NCBI RefSeq assembly: GCF_031143425.1
Contig: NC_090441.1
Span: forward strand, 223,320,928 to 223,384,927
From: Pleurodeles waltl
Taxonomy: Eukaryota > Chordata > Amphibia > Caudata > Salamandridae
DNA: 64,000 nt
Reading direction: 5' to 3'
The position numbers and the translations under genes are program-made. The first letter of the stretch is position 1. Every line of letters starts with the position of its first letter. Below, piece by piece: positions 33,401 through 45,536 of the stretch. Under the pieces are notes generated by a model, which was not told the origin of the DNA, did no database searches, and was given only the letters and a program-made list of their open reading frames with translations.

Positions 33401-33969
33401 GCCGCGGTCAGAATGCCCAAGGGAGCACCGCCGGCCTGTCGGCGGTGCTCCCGCCCCCGTTGGCCCTGGCGGTTCTCTACCGCCAGGGTCATAATGAGGC
33501 CCTAAGTAACTTAGCAGCCAACCTTTACCAGGTAAAGGTTAGACATATAGGTGACTTATAAGTTACTTAAGTGCAGTGGTAAATGGCTGTGAAATAACAT
33601 GGATGTTATTTCACTCAGGCTGCACTGGCAGGGCTGTGTAAAAATTGTCTGATCTCCCTATGGGTGGCACAAGAAATGCTGCAGCCCATAGGGATCTCCT
33701 GGAACCCCAATATCCTGGGTACCTCAGTACCATATACTAGGGAATTATAAGGGTGTTCCAATATGCCAATGTAAATTGGTGAAATTGGTCACTAGCCTGT
33801 TAGTGACAATTTGGAAAGAAATGAGAGAGCATAACCACTGAGGTTCTGGATAGCAGAGCCTCAGTGAGACAGTTAGTCATAACACAGGTAACACATACAG
33901 GGCACACATACAACATATATACAGTGAAATATGGGGGTAACATGCCAGGCAAGATGGTACTTTCCTACA
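30432..33969 (-). mobile_element. 3' LTR of element 3
   Basis: 3,538 bp including a 590-bp MITE and its duplicated TAA; about 2,945 bp without them. Reading in reverse it starts TGTAGGAAAGTACCATC and ends CAGCCTCCTACA. No polypurine tract precedes it (the junction reads GTGCCAGG|TGTAGG), which suggests an internal deletion ending at the LTR. Confidence 0.85.
32913..33502. mobile_element. Harbinger-type hairpin-chain MITE (copy 2)
   Basis: 590 bp, TIRs GGGCCTCATTACGACCC / GGGTCATAATGAGGCCC, duplication TAA at 32910-32912 and 33503-33505; the unfilled site is visible in the sister LTR (CACACTAAGTAAC near 44010). The same series of stem-loops as copy 1 is present in the same order, for example 33012-33072 (29 bp perfect), 33225-33291 (30 bp perfect) and 33349-33379. 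Stem sequences differ from copy 1 mostly by paired changes. Confidence 0.9.
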
Positions 33970-35333
33970 CCTGGCACAGTTGAAAAGAGTTCAGAAAACT
34001 GTCCAAGGAGATGTATGCAGTTGTCTTTCTGCTCTGCAGTAAGACAGTCTGCCAAAACTACACCTTCCACTAAAGCATCATCTTCTGTGGAAGAGAAGAG
34101 ATCAGGGAGAGGGTCACTCTCTTCTTCCTGTCCTTCATCTGTTGCCATGAGCAGGGTGAGATCAGCCCTGTCATAGTAGGGTTTTAGGCGGTTGACATGA
34201 ATCACCCTAAGGGGACTCCTGGCAGTGCCCAGGTCAACCTGTAGGTGACTTCGCCCTTCTTTTCAACAATGAGATGGGGTCCACTCCATTTGTCTTGAAG
34301 TGCTCTTGGGGCCACAGGCTCCAATACCCACACCTTCTGTCGTGGTTGGTACTGAATCAGAACAGCCTTCTGGTCATGCCATTGATTTTGGAGCTCTTGG
34401 CTGGCCTGAAGGTTTTTACTGGCCTTTTTCATTTCCTCGGACATTCTGGATCTTAGGCCAAGTACATAGTCCACTATATCCTGCTTAGGAGCTTTTAAAG
34501 GTTGTTCCCAACCCTCCTTAACAAGTGTTAGTGGACTCTTACAGGGTGTCCAAATATGAGTTCAAAGAGGCTGAAGCCCACTCCTTTTTGGGGTACCTCC
34601 CTGTAAGCAAAAAGGAGGCAAGGTAACAGGACATCCCATCTCCTCCTCAGTTTTTCAGGGAGTCCCATTATCATTCCTTTTAGAGTTTTATTAAACCTCT
34701 CTACCAGTCCATTTGTCTGTGGATGATAAGGAGTGGTGAATTTGTAGGTTACACCACATTCCTTCCACATAGCCTTCAAGTATGCAGACATAAAGTTGCT
34801 ACCCCTATCTGATACAACCTCTTTTGGAAAACCCACCCTGGAAAAGATTCCCAGGAGGGCTTTTGCCACTGCAGGTGCGGTAGTGGTCCTTAGAGGAATT
34901 GCTTCAGGATATCTTGTGGCATGGTCCACAACCACCAAGATAAACCTATTGCCTGAAGCAGTAGGAGGGTCAGGGGGGCCAACTATGTCAACACCTACAC
35001 TTTCAAAGGGGACCCCAACCACAGGTAGTGGAATAAGGGGAGCCTTTGGTGTGCCACCAGTCTTGCCACTGGCTTAGCAGGTCACGCAAGACTTGCAAAA
35101 ATCTTTTGAGTCCTCTGACATCCTAGGCCAGTGAAACAGGGGGACAAGCCTTTCCCATGTTTTAATCTGGCCCAAATGCCCAGCCAAGGGAATGTCATGT
35201 GCCATAGTTAGGAGGAACTCTCTGTACTGCAGGGGAATGACCAATCTCCTGGCTGCTCCAGGTTTTGGGTCCCTTGCCTCTGTGTACAAGAGGTTGTCCT
35301 CCCAAACTCTATGTGAGTCACTGACATCCCCTG
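33970..35333 (-). pseudogene. Integrase of element 3, catalytic triad present
   Basis: Runs from the zinc-binding region (AHDIPLAGHL … CKSCVTC) through the core. The first Asp is in GVDIVGP, the second in VVSDRGSNF and the Glu in GLVERFNK, so the D,D-35-E triad is complete. The basic C-terminal region and acidic linker (EGQEEESDPLPDLF) follow. A stop after FCKSCVTC and a frame change near 34500 break it. It ends at GQFSELFSTVPG, where RT should follow; instead the 3' LTR begins. Confidence 0.85.
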
Positions 35334-36118
35334 CTCCTAGTGCAGAAAGGAGGCAGGCTACCCCCAGAGCATGCACCACCAGGAAACAGTCGAGAAAGCC
35401 GGCAGGATGAAGCAATACAAGGTTGCAGTAGTCGTCTTTGCTACTTTGTTGCTGTTTTGCAGGCGTCCTGAGCAGTCAGCGGCCGATCCTTTGGCAGAAG
35501 GTGAAGAGGGAGATGCAGAGGAACTCTGGTGAGCACTTGCATTCGGTATCTGAACAATTCCCCAAAGCAGAGACCCTAAATAGCCAGAAAAGGAGGTATG
35601 GCTACCTAGGAAGGAGGATAGGCTAGTAAGAAAGGTAAGAGCCTATCAGCAGGAGTCTCTGACGTTACCTGCTGGCACTGGCCACTCACAGCAGACCAGT
35701 GTGCCAGCAACACCTCTGTTTCCAAGATGGCAGAGGTCTGGGACACACTGGAGGAGCTCTGGGCACCTCCCCTGGGAGGTGCAGGTCAGGGGAGTGGTCA
35801 CTCCCCTTTCCTTTGTCCAGTTCCGTGCCAGAGCAGGGCTGGGGGATCCCTAAACCGGTGTAGACTGGCTTATGCAGAGATGGGCAGCATCTGTGCCCAT
35901 CAAAGCATTTCCAGAGGCTGGGGGAGGCTACTCCTCCCCAGCCATCACACCTATTTCTAAAGGGAGAGGGTGTCACACCCTCTCTCAGAGGAAATCCTGT
36001 GTTCTGCCTTCCTGGGCCAGGGCTGCCTGGACCCCAGGAGGGCAGAAACCTGTCTGAGGGTTTGGCAGCAGCTGCAGTGGAGACCCCGGAAACCAGGGTT
36101 CTGTGCTAGAGACCCGGG
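35334..36118 (-). mobile_element. Internal LTR fragment of element 3, left part
   Basis: Reverse-oriented family A LTR sequence, starting mid-LTR (CTCCTAGTGCAGAAAGG) directly against integrase. It is interrupted at 36118 by the solo LTR and resumes at 39113. Confidence 0.8.
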
Positions 36119-39112
36119 TGTAGGAAAGTACCATCTTGCCTGGCATGTTACCCCCATTTTTCACTGTATATATGTTGTTTTAGTTGTATGTGTCACTGGG
36201 ACCCTGGTAACCCAGGGCCCCAGTGCTCATAAGTGTGCCTGAATGTGTTACCTGTGTAGTGACTAACTGTCTCACTGAGGCTCTGCTAATCAGAACCTCA
36301 GTGGTTATGCTCTCTCATTTCTTTCCAAATTGTCACTAACAGGCTAGTGACCATTTTTACCAATTTACATTGGCTTACTGGAACACCCTTATAATTCCCT
36401 AGTATATGGTACTGAGGTACCCAGGGTATTGGGGTTCCAGGAGATCCCTATGGGCTGCAGCATTTCTTTTGCCACCCATAGGGAGCTCTGACAATTCTTA
36501 CACAGGCCTGCCACTGCAGCCTGAGTGAAATAACGTCCACGTTATTTCACAGCCATTTTACACTGCACTTAAGTAACTTATAAGTCACCTATATGTCTAA
36601 CCTTTACCTGGTAAAGGTTAGGTGCAAAGTTACTTAGTGTGAGGGCACCCTGGCACTAGCCAAGGTGCCCCCACATTGTTCAGAGCCAATTCCCTGAACT
36701 TTGTGAGTGCGGGGACACCATTACACGCGTGCACTACATATAGGTCACTACCTATATGTAGCTTCACAATGGTAACTCCGAATATGGCCATGTAACATGT
36801 CTATGATCATGGAATTGCCCCCTCTATGGCATCCTGGCATAGTTGGCACAATCCCATGATCCCAGTGGTCTGTAGCACAGACCCTGGTACTGCCAAACTG
36901 CCCTTCCTGGGGTTTCACTGCAGCTGCTGCTGCTGCCAACCCCTCAGACAGGCATCTGCCCTCCTGGGGTCCAGCCAGGCCTGGCCCAGGATGGCAGAAC
37001 AAAGAACTTCCTCTGAGAGAGGGTGTTACACCCTCTCCCTTTGGAAAATGGTGTGAAGGCAGGGGAGGAGTAGCCTCCCCCAGCCTCTGGAAATGCTTTG
37101 TTGGGCACAGATGTGCCCAATTCTGCATAAGCCAGTCTACACCGGTTCAGGGACCCCTTAGCCCCTGCTCTGGCGCGAAACTGGACAAAGGAAAGGGGAG
37201 TGACCACTCCCCTGACCTGCACCTCCCCTGGGAGGTGTCCAGAGCTCCTCCAGTGTGCTCCAGACCTCTGCCATCTTGGAAACAGAGGTGCTGCTGGCAC
37301 ACTGGACTGCTCTGAGTGGCCAGTGCCACCAGGTGACGTCAGAGACTCCTTGTGATAGGCTCCTTCAGGTGTTGCTAGCCTATCCTCTCTCCTAGGTAGC
37401 CAAACCCTCTTTTCTGGCTATTTAGGGTCTCTGTCTCTGGGGAAACTTTAGATAACGAATGCAAGAGCTCATCCGAGTTCCTCTGCATCTCTCTCTTCAC
37501 CTTCTGATAAGGAATCGACTGCTGACCGCGCTGGAAGCCTGCAAACCTGCAACATAGTAGCAAAGACGACTACTGCAACTCTGTAACGCTGATCCTGCCG
37601 CCTTCTCGACTGTTTTCCTGCTTGTGCATGCTGTGGGGGTAGTCTGCCTCCTCTCTGCACCAGAAGCTCCGAAGAAATCTCCCGTGGGTCGACAGAACAT
37701 TCCCCTGCAACCGCAGGCACCAAAAAGCTGCATTACCGGTCCCTTGGGTCTCCTCTCAGCAGGACGAGCGAGGTCCCTCGAATCCAGCGACTCTGTCCAA
37801 GTGACCCCCACAGTCCAGTGACTCTTCAGTCCAAGTTTGGTGGAGGTAAGTCCTTGCCTCACCTCGCTGGGCTGCATTGCTCGGAACCGCGACTTTGAAG
37901 CTACTCCGGACCCTGTGCACTTCCGGCGGAAATCCTTTGTGCACAGCCAAGCCTGGGTCCACGGCACTCTAACCTGCATTGCACGACTTTCTAAGTTGGT
38001 CTCCGGCGACGTGGGACTCCTTTGTGCAACTTTGGCAAGCACCGTTTCACGCATCCTCGTAGTGCCTGTTTCTGGCATTTCTCCGGGTGCTACCTGCTTC
38101 AGAGAGGATTCCTTTTCTTGCTCGACGTCCCCTCTCTCTGCTTGTCCAATTTGCGACCTCCTGGTCCCTCCTGTGCCTCAGCAGCGTCCAAAAACGCTAA
38201 CTGCACGATTTGCAGCTAGCAAGGCTTGTTGGCGTTCTTTCGGCGGGAAAACACTTCTGCACGACTCTCCACGGCAAGAGGGATCCGTCCACCAAAGGGG
38301 AAGTCTCTAGCCCTTTTTGTTCCTGCAGAAACCTCAGCTTCTTCTGTCCAGTAGAAGCTTCTTTGCACCCACAGCTGGCATTTCCTGGGCATCTGCCCAT
38401 CTCCGACTTGCTTGTGACTTTTGGACTTGGTCCCCTTGTTCCACAGGTACCCTAGATTGGAAATCCACAAGTGTTGCATTGCTGGTTTGTGTCTTTCCTG
38501 CATTATTCCTCTAACACGACTTCTTTGTCCTTAGGGGAACTTTAGTGCACTTTGCACTCACTTTTCAGGGTCTTGGGGAGGGTTATTTTTCTAACTCTCA
38601 CTATTTTCTAATAGTCCCAGCGACCCTCTACAAGGTCACATAGGTTTGGGGTCCATTCGTGGTTCGCATTCCACTTTTGGAGTATATGGTTTGTGTTGCC
38701 CCTATCCCTATGTTTCCCCATTGCATCCTATTGTAACTATACATTGTTTGCACTGTTTTCTAAGACTATACTGCATATTTTTGCTATTGTGTATATATAT
38801 CTTGTGTATATTTCCTATCCTCTCACTGAGGGTACACTCTAAGATACTTTGGCATATTGTCATAAAAATAAAGTACCTTTATTTTTAGTATAACTGTGTA
38901 TTGTGTTTTCTTATGATATTGTGCATATGACACTAAGTGGTACTGTAGTAGCTTCACACGTCTCCTAGTTCAGCCTAAGCTGCTCTGCTAAGCTACCATT
39001 ATCTATCAGCCTAAGCTGCTAGACACCCTATACACTAATAAGGGATAACTGGGCCTGGTGCAAGGTGCAAGTACCCCTTGGTACTCACTACAAGCCAGTC
39101 CAGCCTCCTACA
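36119..39112 (+). mobile_element. Solo family A LTR with CCGGG duplication
   Basis: A complete 2,994-bp LTR, TGTAGGAAAGTACCATC … CAGCCTCCTACA, in forward orientation. It is flanked by CCGGG on both sides (36114-36118 and 39113-39117). No internal region is present, so it is a solo LTR left by recombination between two LTRs. It lies inside a reverse LTR fragment and is the clearest full-length reference for family A. Poly(A) signal at 38867. Confidence 0.92.
38867..38872 (+). promoter_or_regulatory. Poly(A) signal of the solo LTR
   Basis: AATAAA in CATAAAAATAAAGTACC, about 240 bp before the LTR 3' end. Confidence 0.6.
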
Positions 39113-39946
39113 CCGGGGGATCATGGAATTGTCTCCCCAATACCAGAATGGCATTGGGGTGACAATTCCATGATCTTAGACATATTACATGGCCATGTTC
39201 GGAGTTACCATTGTGACGCTATACATAGGTAGTGACCTGTGTATAGTGCACGCGTGAAATGGTGTCCCCGCACTCACAAATTCCGGGGGATTTGCCCTGA
39301 ACGATGTGGGGGCACCTTGGCTAGTGCCAGGGTGCCCACACACTAAGTAACTTAGCACCCAACCTTTACCAGGTGAAGGTTAGACATATAGGTGACTTAT
39401 AACTTACTTAAGTGCAGTGGTAAATGGCTGTGAAATAACGTGGACATTATTTCACTCAGGCTGCACTGGCAGGCCTGTGTAAGTATTGTCAGATCTCCCT
39501 ATGGGTGGCAAAAGAAATGCTGCAGCCCATAGGGATCTCCTGGAACCCCAATACCCTTGGTACCTCAGTACCATATACTAGGGAATTATAAGGGTTTTCC
39601 AGTATGCCAATGTGAATTGGTGAAATTGGTCACTAGCCTGTAAGTGACAAACTTGGAAAGCAGAGAGAGCATAACAACTGAGGTTCTGGTTAGAAGAGCC
39701 TCAGTGAGACAATTAGTCATCACACAGGGAACACATACATATAGGCCACAAACTTATGAGCACTGGGGTCCTGGCTAGCAGGATCCCAGTGACACATTAC
39801 AACCACACTTACAACATAGGGTTTTCAATATGAGCACTGAGCCCTGGCTAGCAGGATTCCAGTGAGACAGTGAAAACACCCTGACATATACTCACAAACA
39901 GGCCAAAAGTGGGGGTAACAAGGCTAGAAAGAGGCTACTTTCTCAC
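39113..39946 (-). mobile_element. Internal LTR fragment of element 3, right part
   Basis: Continuation of 35334-36118. Reading in reverse it starts GTGAGAAAGTAGCCTC at 39946, a second LTR subfamily also seen at 57285. It joins the gag zinc-knuckle region directly, with protease missing. Confidence 0.8.
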
Positions 39947-41256
39947 GCTTTTACTTTACATAAATAACACCAAGGCTGTTTTACTTGATTTGAAGAGGAT
40001 TAGGTCCCACCACGCCCACCAGAGAGTTTTTGTGGGCCTGATGAAGACTAATTTTTAGATTTGTCCCCAACCTTGTCAGAAGACTTACCATCCTTCTTCT
40101 TGCCATCCTTTTCAACCCCTGTATGAACTTTTCTGTTCACTCTTGTTCTGACCCATTTGTCTGCCTTCTTTCCCAATTCTTGGGGAGAGGTCAGATCTGA
40201 GTCCACTAGATATTGGTATAACAAGTCAGACACACAGTTATTCAGAATATGCTCTCTCAGAATAAGATTATTCAGGCTTTCATAGTCAGAAACTTTACTG
40301 CCATGTAAACACCCCTCCAAGGCCTTCACTGAACAGTCAACAAAGTCTATCCAGTCTTTTGAGGACTCTTTTCTGGTGTCTCTGAACTTAATCCTGTATT
40401 GTTCAGTGGTTAAGCCAAATCCATCCAATAGTACATCCTTCAAAACTGCAAAAATTTTAGCATCACTTTCTCTAACAGTAAGGAGCCTATCCCTACCCTT
40501 TCCCTTGAAATATAGCCACAATATAGCAGCCCACTGCCTTTGAGGGACCCCCTGTGCCATATAGGCCCTCTCAACTGCAGCAAACCACTTGTTAATGTCA
40601 TCCCCATCCTTGTAAGGGGGAACTATCTTGTGCAGATTCCAGGAATCATGCTCTCTCACAGGATTACTATCAGGAATACTGCTGCTGCCACCATGGGGTC
40701 CAAACCCCAATCTCTGTCTCTCCTTCTCCAGGTCTAGGGATTCCCTGTCTAGAGCCAACTGTTGCTGTTTAAGCTCAGTCTGGTCTCTTCCACTCAACTT
40801 TTTCAGTTCCCTTTCTAACATGTTGTCTTCAGGTTAGGTGGGTTGGGAATGTTTGGACACTGAGTATAAATTGGAACTAACAGAGGGAGATCTGTCCCTA
40901 TCAGCTTGGACTCTAACAACCTGGCCTCCAGGAATAAAAACATCCCTACTATGATGGGAGCTCCTATTACTACCAGCATTGCTCTGGGGTCTGCTGAGGG
41001 GCAGATTTGGAATAGAACCCTCCACACCTACCTCAAGGGGTTCCCCTGAGTCAGAATGGGAGCTATCTACTAACTTCTCAGTTGAAGTGCCTGCTAGGGA
41101 CTTATCATTCTCAATGAGCAGGTTAAATATAAATTCTATTGAAGGGTTCTTTCCTATCACTAAACCTCTATCAATGCAGAGACTCCTTAGGCTCTTAAAC
41201 TTTAAATTGTCATAAGTTGTATTGACCATTTTAAGAGAAGTTCCTACATCAGACAT
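39947..41256 (-). pseudogene. Gag of element 3
   Basis: The N-terminal SAP-like block is LKFKSLRSLCIDRGLVIGKN. A stop codon lies at 40834, where related copies read HPEDN. Then come a coiled coil (ELKQQQLALDRESLDLEKER), the capsid/SCAN-like block from KWFAAVERAYMAQG to TSPQELGKKADKWVRTR, and a Lys-rich tail. A stop after DKSKN precedes the start of the CCHC knuckle (PWCYLCKVK), where the LTR fragment begins. Two stops and a cut knuckle make it inactive. Confidence 0.85.
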
Positions 41257-41528
41257 GATAGAAGAAGGTTTAGAGACAGTGAGAAGAGAGAAAAAGTTTC
41301 AGGACCTTTTAAAGAACAGGAAAAAACCTTTTTCTAACTTATAGGAAACTTTTATACGTTTAGAAGTACTTTTCAGCACTTAGCAGACAGTGTAAGAGAA
41401 GAAAAGCAAAACTTTTTGGTTAGGTGTACATACACTGAACTTGTTTTGTATATTATTCTCCTATGAAAAGTACAAAATGACAAAGTGGTAAGTAGTTACA
41501 AGTACTTATCCCACCGCTGCACAACCAA
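41257..41528 (-). promoter_or_regulatory. Leader and primer-binding site of element 3
   Basis: In reverse, the 5' LTR end is followed by TTGGTTGTGCAGCGGTGGGA, nearly identical to the same position at 54451 (TTGGTGGTGCAGCGGTGGGA). This is where a tRNA primer should pair; I could not assign the tRNA. The rest is an A/T-rich leader without ORFs. Confidence 0.65.
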
Positions 41529-44528
41529 TGTAGGAGGCTGGCCTTGCTTGTAGTGGGTACCAGAGGTACTTACACCTTGTGCCAGGTCCAGTTATCCCTT
41601 ATTAGTGTAGAAGAGGTGTTTCTAGCAGCTAAGGCTGATAGAAGGTAGCTATGGCAAAGCAGCTTAGGCTGAACTAGGAGACATGTAAAGCTCCTACTAT
41701 ACCACTGTTGTCATATGCACAGTATCATAAGAAAACACAATACACAGATATACTAAAAACAAAAGGTACTTTATTTTTATGACAATATGCCAAAAGTATC
41801 TCAGTGAGTACCCTCAGTATGAGCATGAGAAATATACACAAGATATATGTACACAATACCAAAATTATGCAATAATAGCAAAAGGAAGTAATGCAAGCAA
41901 TGTAAAGTTACAATAGATTGCAATAGGAGCACATGGGTATAAGGGCAACACAAACCATATACGCCAAAAGTGGAATGCGAACCGCGAATGGACCCAAAAC
42001 CTATGTGAGCTTGTAGAGGGTCGCTGGGACTGTAAGAAAACAGTGAGAGTTAGAAAAATAGCCCACCCCAAGAACCTGAAAGGTAGGTGTAAAGTGCACC
42101 TACAACCCCCAGAGAGCACAGAAGTCATGGTAGGGGGATTCTGCAAGGAAAACCAACACTAGCAATGCAACAACAGTGGATTTCCGGACCTGAGTACCTG
42201 TAAGACAAGGGGACCAAGTCCAAGAGTCGCAACAGTGTCGAGAGTGGGCAGGAGCCCAGGAAATGCCAGCTGAGGTTGCAAGGAAGCTGCCACCAGATGG
42301 GAGAAGCTTGGTGTTTTGCAAGAACGAAGAGGACTAGGAACTTCCGCTTTGGAGGATCGATGTCCCACGTCGTGAAGAAGCTTGCAGAGGTGTTCCCACG
42401 CAGATAGATCGCAAACAAGCCTTGCTAGCTGCAAGGGTTGCTGTTAGGGTTTTTGGATGCTGCTGTGGCCCAGGAGGGACCAGGATGTCGCCACTTGAAT
42501 GAGGAGACAGAGGGGGCGCAAGGAAAGTCAGGGAGCCCTAACAGAAGCAGGCAGCACCCGCAGAAGTACCGTAACAGGCACTTAGAAGAGGAGTGAACCA
42601 GAGTGCATGCGAAGTCACAAAAGGGAGTCCCACGCCGCCGGAGGACAACTCAGAAGGTTGTGCACTGCAGGTTAGATTATCGGGGACCCAGGCTTGGCTG
42701 TGTACGAAGGAAATCCTGGAAGAGTGCACAGGAGCCGGAGCAGCTGCAAATCACGCGCTACCCAGCAATGCAGTCTAGCGTGGGGAGGCAAGGACTTACC
42801 TCCACCAAACTTAGACTGAAGTGTCACTGGACTGTGGGAGTCACTAGGACAGAGTTGCTGAGTTCCAGGGACCACACTCATCGTGCTGAGAGGCGACCCA
42901 GAGGACCAGTGATGCAGTCTTTTGCTGCCTGCGGTTGCGGGGGAAAGATTCCGTTGACCCACAGGGGATTTCTTCAGAGCTCCTGGTGCAGAAAGGAGGC
43001 AGGCTACCCCCAGAGCATGCACCACCTGGAAACAGTCAAGAAAGCCGGCAGGATGAGCGATACAAGGTTGCTTGTAGTCGTCTTTGCTAGTTTGTTGTGG
43101 TTTTGCAGGCGTCCTGAGCAGTCAGTGGTCGATCCTTTGGCAGAAGGTGAAGAGGGAGATGCAGAGAAACTCTGGTGAGCTCTTGCATTCGGTATCTGAA
43201 GAATTCCCCAAAGCAGAGACCCTAAATAGCCAGAAAAGGAGGTTTGGCTACCTAGGAAAGAGGATTGGCTACTAAGAGATCTAAGAGCCTATCAGAAGGA
43301 GTCTCTGAAGTCACCTGCTGGCACTGGCCACTCAGAGCAGTCCAGTGAGCCAGCAACACCTCTGTTTCCAAGATGGCAGAGGTCTGGGGCACACTGGAGG
43401 AGCTCTGGTCACTTCCCCTGGGAGGTGCAGGTCAGGGGAGTGGTCACTCCACTTTCCTTTGTCCAGTTTCGCACCAGAGCAGGGCTGGGGGATCCCTAAA
43501 CCGGTGTAGACTGGCTTATGCAGAGATGGGCAGCATCTGTGCCCATCAAAGCATTTCCAGAGGCTGGGGGAGGCTACTCCTCCCCAGCCATCACACCTAT
43601 TTCCAAAGGGAGAGGGTGTCACACCCTCTCTCAGAGGAAATCCTTTGTTCTGCCTTCCTGGGCCAGGGCTGCCTGAACCCCAGGAGGGCAGAAACCTGGC
43701 TGAGGGGTTGGCAGCAGCTGCAGCTGCAGTGGAGACCCAGGAAAGGCAGTTTGGCAGTACCCGGGTTCTGTGCTAGAGACCCGAGGGATCATGGAATTGT
43801 CTCCCAATGCAAGAATGGCATTGGGGTGACAATTCCATGATCTTAGACAAGTTACATGGCCATGTTCGGAGTTACCATTGTGACGCTATACATAGGTAGT
43901 GACCTATGTATAGTGCACGCGTGAAATGGTGTCCCCGCACTCACAAAGTCCGGGGAATTTGCCCTGAACAATGTGAGGGCACCTTGGCTAGTGCCACGGT
44001 GCCCACACACTAAGTAACTTTGCACCCAACCATCACCAGGTGAAGGTTAGACATATAGGTGACTTATAAGTTACTTAAGTGCAGTGGTAAATAGCTGTGA
44101 AATAACGTGGACGTTATTTCACTCAGGCTGCACTGGCAAGCCTGTGTAAGAATAGTCAGATCTCCCGATGGGTGGCAAAAGAAATGCTGCAGCCCATAGG
44201 GATCTCCTGGAACCCCAATACCCTGGGTACCTCAGTAGCATATGCTATGGAATTATAAGGGTGTTCCAGTATGCCAGTGTGAATTGGTGAAATTGGTCAC
44301 TAGCCTGTTAGTGACAAATTTGGAAAGCAGAGAGAGCATAACCACTGAGGTTCTGGTTAGCAGAGCCTTAGTGAGACAGTTAGCCATCACACAGGGAACA
44401 CATTCAGGGCACATACTTATAAGTACTGGGGCCCCGCCTGGCAGGGTCCCAGTGACACATAGACTAAAACAACATATATACAGTGAACTATGGGTGTAAC
44501 ATGACAGGCAAGATGGTACTTTCCTACA
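41529..44528 (-). mobile_element. 5' LTR of element 3
   Basis: 3,000 bp, reverse orientation, uninterrupted. It ends in TGTAGGAGG (41529) and TTTCCTACA (44528). Its closeness to the 30432-33969 LTR could date the insertion. Confidence 0.88.
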
Positions 44529-45124
44529 AACATCCTGCACGCCGTGGGACATCTTCCATCCAAAGGAGAAGTTCCTAGCCCTTTTTGTTGTTGCACAATC
44601 TTCAGCTTCTTCCACCCGGAGGCAGTCCTTTTGTACCTTCATCCGGGGTTTCCTGGGCTCCTGCCCCCCTGGACACTATTGTGACTCTTGGACTTGGTTG
44701 CCTTCCTTTACAGGTCCTCAGGTCCAGGAATCCGTCTACAGTGTTTTTCCGCTGCTTGTGGTTCTTGCAGAATCCCCTATCACAACTATTTTGTTTTCTG
44801 GGGTAGTAGGGTAACTTGACTCCTACTTTTCAGGGTCTTGGGGTAGGGCATTTTGGACACATTTACTATTTTCTCACAGTCCCAGCCACCCTCTACAATC
44901 TCCCTTAGGTCTGGGGTCCATTCGTGATTCGCATTTCACTTTTGGAGTATGTGGTTTGTGTTGCCCCTAGACCTATGTCTACCTATTGCATCCTATTGTG
45001 ATTCTACATTGTTTGCACTACATTTCTTACTGTTACTTCCCTGTTTTGGGTTTGTGTACATATAACTTGCGTATATTACTTACCTCCTATGTGAGGGTAT
45101 TCTCTGAGATACTTTTGGCATTTT
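44529..45124 (+). mobile_element. Family A LTR, second piece of the split 5' LTR
   Basis: Continues the LTR of 29905-30431 from the AACAT duplication and stops at GGCATTTT, just before the poly(A) block. There the Harbinger starts; the LTR resumes at 54192. Confidence 0.85.
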
Positions 45125-45453
45125 GGTGGTCATTACAACCCTGGCGGACGGTGTTAAAGCTGCGGAAATACCACAAACAGGGCGGCGGACAAAAAAAGGG
45201 AATTATGACCCTGGCGGTAACCGCCAACAAAGACAGCCACTTTAACACACCGCCCGCCACGGCGGCACAGAGAAGCAGCGCGGCGGTCACCGCCAACAGA
45301 CAGGCGGGAGACAATGTACCGCCCACACTATTACAACCCGCCAATCTGCCATCTTTTCCGGGGCGGATTCACCGTGGATAAAAACACAGCAGAAACAGCT
45401 TTTGCTATGGGAAAACGCTCACCTCAACATATTCCACGAGGAAGGAGGACACC

Positions 45454-45536
45454 ATGGAGGCCGAATTACAAATCCTACCTGCCCTTGTCTTTCTGCTCCT
45501 CTACGACCAACAGCTACGTAAGCGCCGAAGACACCG
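45454..45536 (+). CDS. Harbinger transposase, exon 1
   Basis: ATG at 45454 opens 27 codons plus 2 nt and ends in an Arg/Lys-rich stretch (LRKRRRH) right before a strong donor (CCG|GTGAGTAC at 45537). Joined to the acceptor at 50558, the frame continues exactly into HHQLGHMRRW… and the transposase body. The Leu/Val-rich start followed by the basic run is the part most likely to carry nuclear import signals. The exon is too short for ORF finders; support comes from phase agreement and splice sites. Confidence 0.65.

Larger units (their letters stand above)
30432..44528 (-). mobile_element. 14.1-kb family A element 3 (reverse) with 5-bp duplication
   Basis: Bounded by TGTAGGAGG (30432) and TTTCCTACA (44528). 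The 5 bp before and after are both AACAT (30427-30431 and 44529-44533). It has an LTR at each end, a leader and gag at the right (5') end, and an integrase fragment at the left (3') end. Protease, RT and RNase H are missing. Its interior holds a third LTR fragment with a nested solo LTR, and its 3' LTR holds a MITE. Confidence 0.88.
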
